A DNA stretch of 64,000 nt from Verrucomicrobiaceae bacterium (GTDB taxonomy: Bacteria > Verrucomicrobiota > Verrucomicrobiia > Verrucomicrobiales > Verrucomicrobiaceae): contig CANGYJ010000001.1 of the NCBI GenBank assembly GCA_947458455.1, positions 603,141-667,140 on the forward strand. The letters are read 5' to 3'. The notes beneath the pieces were generated by a model. The model did no database searches. It was not told the origin of the DNA and worked only from the letters and a program-made list of their open reading frames with translations. A program made the translations under genes and the position numbers. Below, piece by piece: positions 61,499 through 64,000 of the stretch. The number at the start of each line of letters is the position of its first letter. Within the stretch, counting starts at the first letter, position 1.

Positions 61499-63910
61499 AT
61501 GAACTCCTTCCGCCGCTTCTCCCGCCGTGCCTGGCTCCTCCATGGCTATCTGCTCGCCAGCATGATCCTCTGGCCCGTCCCCACGGTGCGCTCCTACTGG
61601 ACCTGGGACACGACCACCAACGCCAAAGTGGAGATCACTGATCCGCCTGTGGGAGATTCGTGGTGGGAGGGTGACAGCGATGGCGATGGCCTGACCAATG
61701 CGGAGGAAGTGGTCTTTGGTTCCGACCCTTTTCAAAAAGACAGCGACTACGATGGCCTCACGGATTCGGATGAACGGGACCTGACCCGCGTGCTCTACTA
61801 CGGGGCTGGCACCACCGATCCCTGGAATTGGGATAGCAATGGCAATGGCCATTCCGATCATGATGAATACTGGGCTTGGCAGTCCGGGCTCGCGTTAAAT
61901 GTCAGCTACGACGGCCAGACGCCACCTTCCCCTCTCCCTACTGATTATTACCGCGATCTCGACGGAGACGGCACTTCCAATCTTTGGGACTACGCCCCGA
62001 CGGATAGCGGTGTCACCTCGCCGCCCGCTGATCCCGGCAGTGGCACCGGCACGCCTCCTGACCCGACCACGACGGACAGCGACGGGGACACTCATTATGA
62101 CTCCTCCGACAGCCATCCCTCCCTCAATTACCTCTGGGAGGACTGGAACGACAACGGCACCAATGACAGCCAGGAGCCGCCGCCACCTTCCGACAGCGAT
62201 GGGGACGGTTATTTTGACACCTCAGACAGCCATCCCTACAACCCCTCACTTTGGGAAGACTGGAACGGGAATGGCACCAACGACAGCCAGGATATCCCGC
62301 CGACCTATCCACCCGATCCGACCTCTCCTCCCGATCCCTATTATACAAATAGCGATGAAGACAGCACCATGGACGCCAACGACAGCGATCCCACCGACGC
62401 CTCCCTCTGGGAAGACTGGAATCGAAATGGCATCAACGACTCCTCCGAGCCTCCCGATTCGGATGGAGATGGTGTGACCGATGCCGATGAATACACCGCC
62501 GGCACAAACCCTTATTTCCACGATAGCGATGGCGATGGCCTTTCCGACAGCGAGGAGCGCACGGCTCAGACCAATCCCCTCCTCGTGGATACCGACTCCG
62601 ATGGCCTGACCGACCACGAAGAAATCTTCATCTATCAGAAGAACCCGCTCCTCTCCCGTTCTCATCCCGGCCAGCAGCAGATCGATTATGATCGGGTCAA
62701 CCTCGCAGATACCGATCTCGATAGCATTCCCAACCTCGTCGAGGCTTGGTATGGTCGTGATCCCGCCAGTGATGCGGATGCAGGCTCGGATCTCGATGTG
62801 GACGGCCACTCGGACCTGGAGGCCTACCTCGCTGGCTGGGCCTTCACCGTCTCCTTCACCTCCTACGATCAGGACCGGGACGGCATCACGGATGCCCGTG
62901 AGTCCTACTGGGGCTTCAATCCCTATGATCCCGATGACGCCACACAGGATGCCGATCATGACGGCCTCCTCAACATCGAGGAAATCCGCCTCGGCCTCAA
63001 TCCACTCTCCGCCACTACCCATGGCTCCCCAGATCTGGAATACACCAACACCACCTGGAGCCTCGGCTGGAAAGCCTGCCAGAACCCCGGCTCCTCCGCC
63101 ACCACACTCGATGATGACACCGATGGCGATGGCATGCCGGATCACTGGGAGCACCGCCACCGCCTCAATCTCCGGGATGCTCGTGATGCCATCCGTGACC
63201 CTGACAAAGACACCCTCAGCAACCTCACTGAATACCGCTTCCAGTCCCATCCCCGCATCCCGAAGAGCGAGAGCAACACCCACGACCGCACCCGCCTCTA
63301 CGCCACCGGCAAGCCTCTGAACGCCGCCACCACCGGCGGCCTCATGAACCGCTACCGGGCGCAGATGGCGGCGGATGCGCAGACCTCCACCAATCTCCCG
63401 CAGTACAGCATGGTCCGTCTCAAACAGAGTACGAGCTCACAGCCTCTCAATCCTCAGAATGTTGGTGGAGGTGGGGGATGCAGTTGTGGTCGAGATACCT
63501 GTACGACCTGTAACGGGAATTTGAACGTCACCTGCGATTCCTGCTGCGGCAGTGGGAATCTTGGACCAGGGTCATGCCAGGGACATTTAGTACCCTGCCC
63601 CAAGTATATCGATGAGTGCGGAGGGCATGGCTCCCAGTGCTGTACATCGACACACAGCACCAATTGTGACAGCAGCGGCCATGGCACGATATATGACCGC
63701 GTCTTTGCGTGTACAGCGCATGGACATGAACTTGACTGCTATGGTCAAGCCTGTCCCGACGCCGGGCATGGCCATGACTCAGTGACTTGCGACTCAGATG
63801 GCGATGGCGATTATGATTGTGGTGTGCATGGCCATGTAGATGGATGTTTCGATGGCCTGCTCCCTGGAGTGGGACAGATCATCAATGTAGTTCCAGCCTC
63901 CTTGGGTTGA
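61499..63910 (+). CDS. Secreted thrombospondin-type-3 (calcium) repeat protein with Cys/His-rich tail
   Basis: 803 residues. An N-terminal signal (WLLHGYLLASMILWPVPTVR) is followed by many acidic repeats of D-x-D-G-D-G-L type, such as GDSDGDGLTNAEEVVFGSDP and DSDGDGLSDSEERTAQTNP, which bind calcium in TSP3 modules. Pro-rich spacers and repeated LWEDWN-N-G-x-N-D-S units sit in the middle (about 205-320). Residues 661-803 hold 19 Cys and 10 His, including CTTCNG and CDSCCGSG, like the zinc ribbons of DnaJ, then G-H-G and A-H-G-H units. No known sorting signal is at the end. Role probably surface or adhesive; tail function unknown. Confidence 0.85.
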   Translation: MNSFRRFSRRAWLLHGYLLASMILWPVPTVRSYWTWDTTTNAKVEITDPPVGDSWWEGDSDGDGLTNAEEVVFGSDPFQKDSDYDGLTDSDERDLTRVLYYGAGTTDPWNWDSNGNGHSDHDEYWAWQSGLALNVSYDGQTPPSPLPTDYYRDLDGDGTSNLWDYAPTDSGVTSPPADPGSGTGTPPDPTTTDSDGDTHYDSSDSHPSLNYLWEDWNDNGTNDSQEPPPPSDSDGDGYFDTSDSHPYNPSLWEDWNGNGTNDSQDIPPTYPPDPTSPPDPYYTNSDEDSTMDANDSDPTDASLWEDWNRNGINDSSEPPDSDGDGVTDADEYTAGTNPYFHDSDGDGLSDSEERTAQTNPLLVDTDSDGLTDHEEIFIYQKNPLLSRSHPGQQQIDYDRVNLADTDLDSIPNLVEAWYGRDPASDADAGSDLDVDGHSDLEAYLAGWAFTVSFTSYDQDRDGITDARESYWGFNPYDPDDATQDADHDGLLNIEEIRLGLNPLSATTHGSPDLEYTNTTWSLGWKACQNPGSSATTLDDDTDGDGMPDHWEHRHRLNLRDARDAIRDPDKDTLSNLTEYRFQSHPRIPKSESNTHDRTRLYATGKPLNAATTGGLMNRYRAQMAADAQTSTNLPQYSMVRLKQSTSSQPLNPQNVGGGGGCSCGRDTCTTCNGNLNVTCDSCCGSGNLGPGSCQGHLVPCPKYIDECGGHGSQCCTSTHSTNCDSSGHGTIYDRVFACTAHGHELDCYGQACPDAGHGHDSVTCDSDGDGDYDCGVHGHVDGCFDGLLPGVGQIINVVPASLG

Positions 63911-63935
63911 TCTTGATGTTGGTTGTTTCTCTCAC

Positions 63936-64000
63936 GCTGTCAAACGCAGCGGAGGTCTCATCGAGCGTAGCGAGATGAGGCCGCAGCGGAGTTTGACAGC
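63936..64000. repeat. Inverted repeat at window end
   Basis: Arms GCTGTCAAAC (63936-63945) and GTTTGACAGC (63991-64000) enclose an inner palindrome CTCATC ... GATGAG around CGAGCGTAGCG (63957-63979). It follows the calcium-repeat gene. The right arm reaches the last base, so it may extend further. Confidence 0.85.

Overview
The window reads as a chromosome segment of a Verrucomicrobiota bacterium of the Prosthecobacter/Verrucomicrobium type. The coding DNA is GC-rich. Protein families typical of the PVC superphylum recur: two DUF1501 proteins, a Cys-type sulfatase, DUF1080, PSCyt-like cytochrome c, secreted NHL and PQQ propellers, Gfo/Idh/MocA dehydrogenases with export signals, and a PEP-CTERM remnant. 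lpxB, a GspD secretin, opgG and a TamB/AsmA-like protein indicate a Gram-negative envelope. The genus is an inference from gene content only. I saw no tRNA, rRNA, CRISPR array, intact insertion sequence or phage module.

Layout. 1-2354 (minus): the end of a surface-polysaccharide locus (rfbA, carbamoyltransferase). 2592-6098: an exported double SUMF1-fold protein and a membrane TPR protein. 6426-9996: DUF1501 protein, a MazE/VapC-like toxin-antitoxin pair, hisC. 10045-11508: a LysM protein with an L,D-transpeptidase fold that has lost its catalytic Cys. 11589-16587: a probable exported sugar-oxidation cassette (two Gfo/Idh/MocA proteins, lactonase, BNR protein). 16576-26874: DUF362, AsmA-like, NHL, DUF1501, prfB with its programmed frameshift, sulfatase, outer-membrane barrel. 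27048-29630: a transmembrane Ser/Thr kinase with a discoidin-type ectodomain. 29686-30361: two gene tails joined 5' to 5', probably a deletion scar. 30481-34849: aspartate aminotransferase, GlcF-like Fe-S protein, pheA, scpB. 34939-46837: small housekeeping and envelope genes (AGE epimerase, LdtA-type lipoprotein, thrH, YkgJ, DUF1080, dusB, araD, GNAT, lpxB). 47407-53389: small secreted proteins, a PQQ propeller, opgG and a broken small lipoprotein gene. 53763-59536: cytochrome c, denD-like dehydrogenase, a GspC-like protein, gspD and an ECF sigma factor. 59538-63910: CHAD protein, a degraded repeat-rich stretch, and a large acidic calcium-repeat protein with a Cys/His-rich tail.

The strongest candidates for something new are: (i) degenerate heptanucleotide (period 7) arrays in at least five gene junctions; (ii) nested inverted-repeat elements at 15187-15338, 6125-6179, 61012-61098 and 63936-64000; (iii) a set of probable pseudoenzymes (L,D-transpeptidase without Cys, SUMF1 domains without FGE cysteines, SGNH protein without Ser, M28-like domain without metal ligands); and (iv) the calcium-repeat protein with 19 Cys and 10 His in its last 143 residues. 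No single multi-gene system of clearly unknown type stands out.
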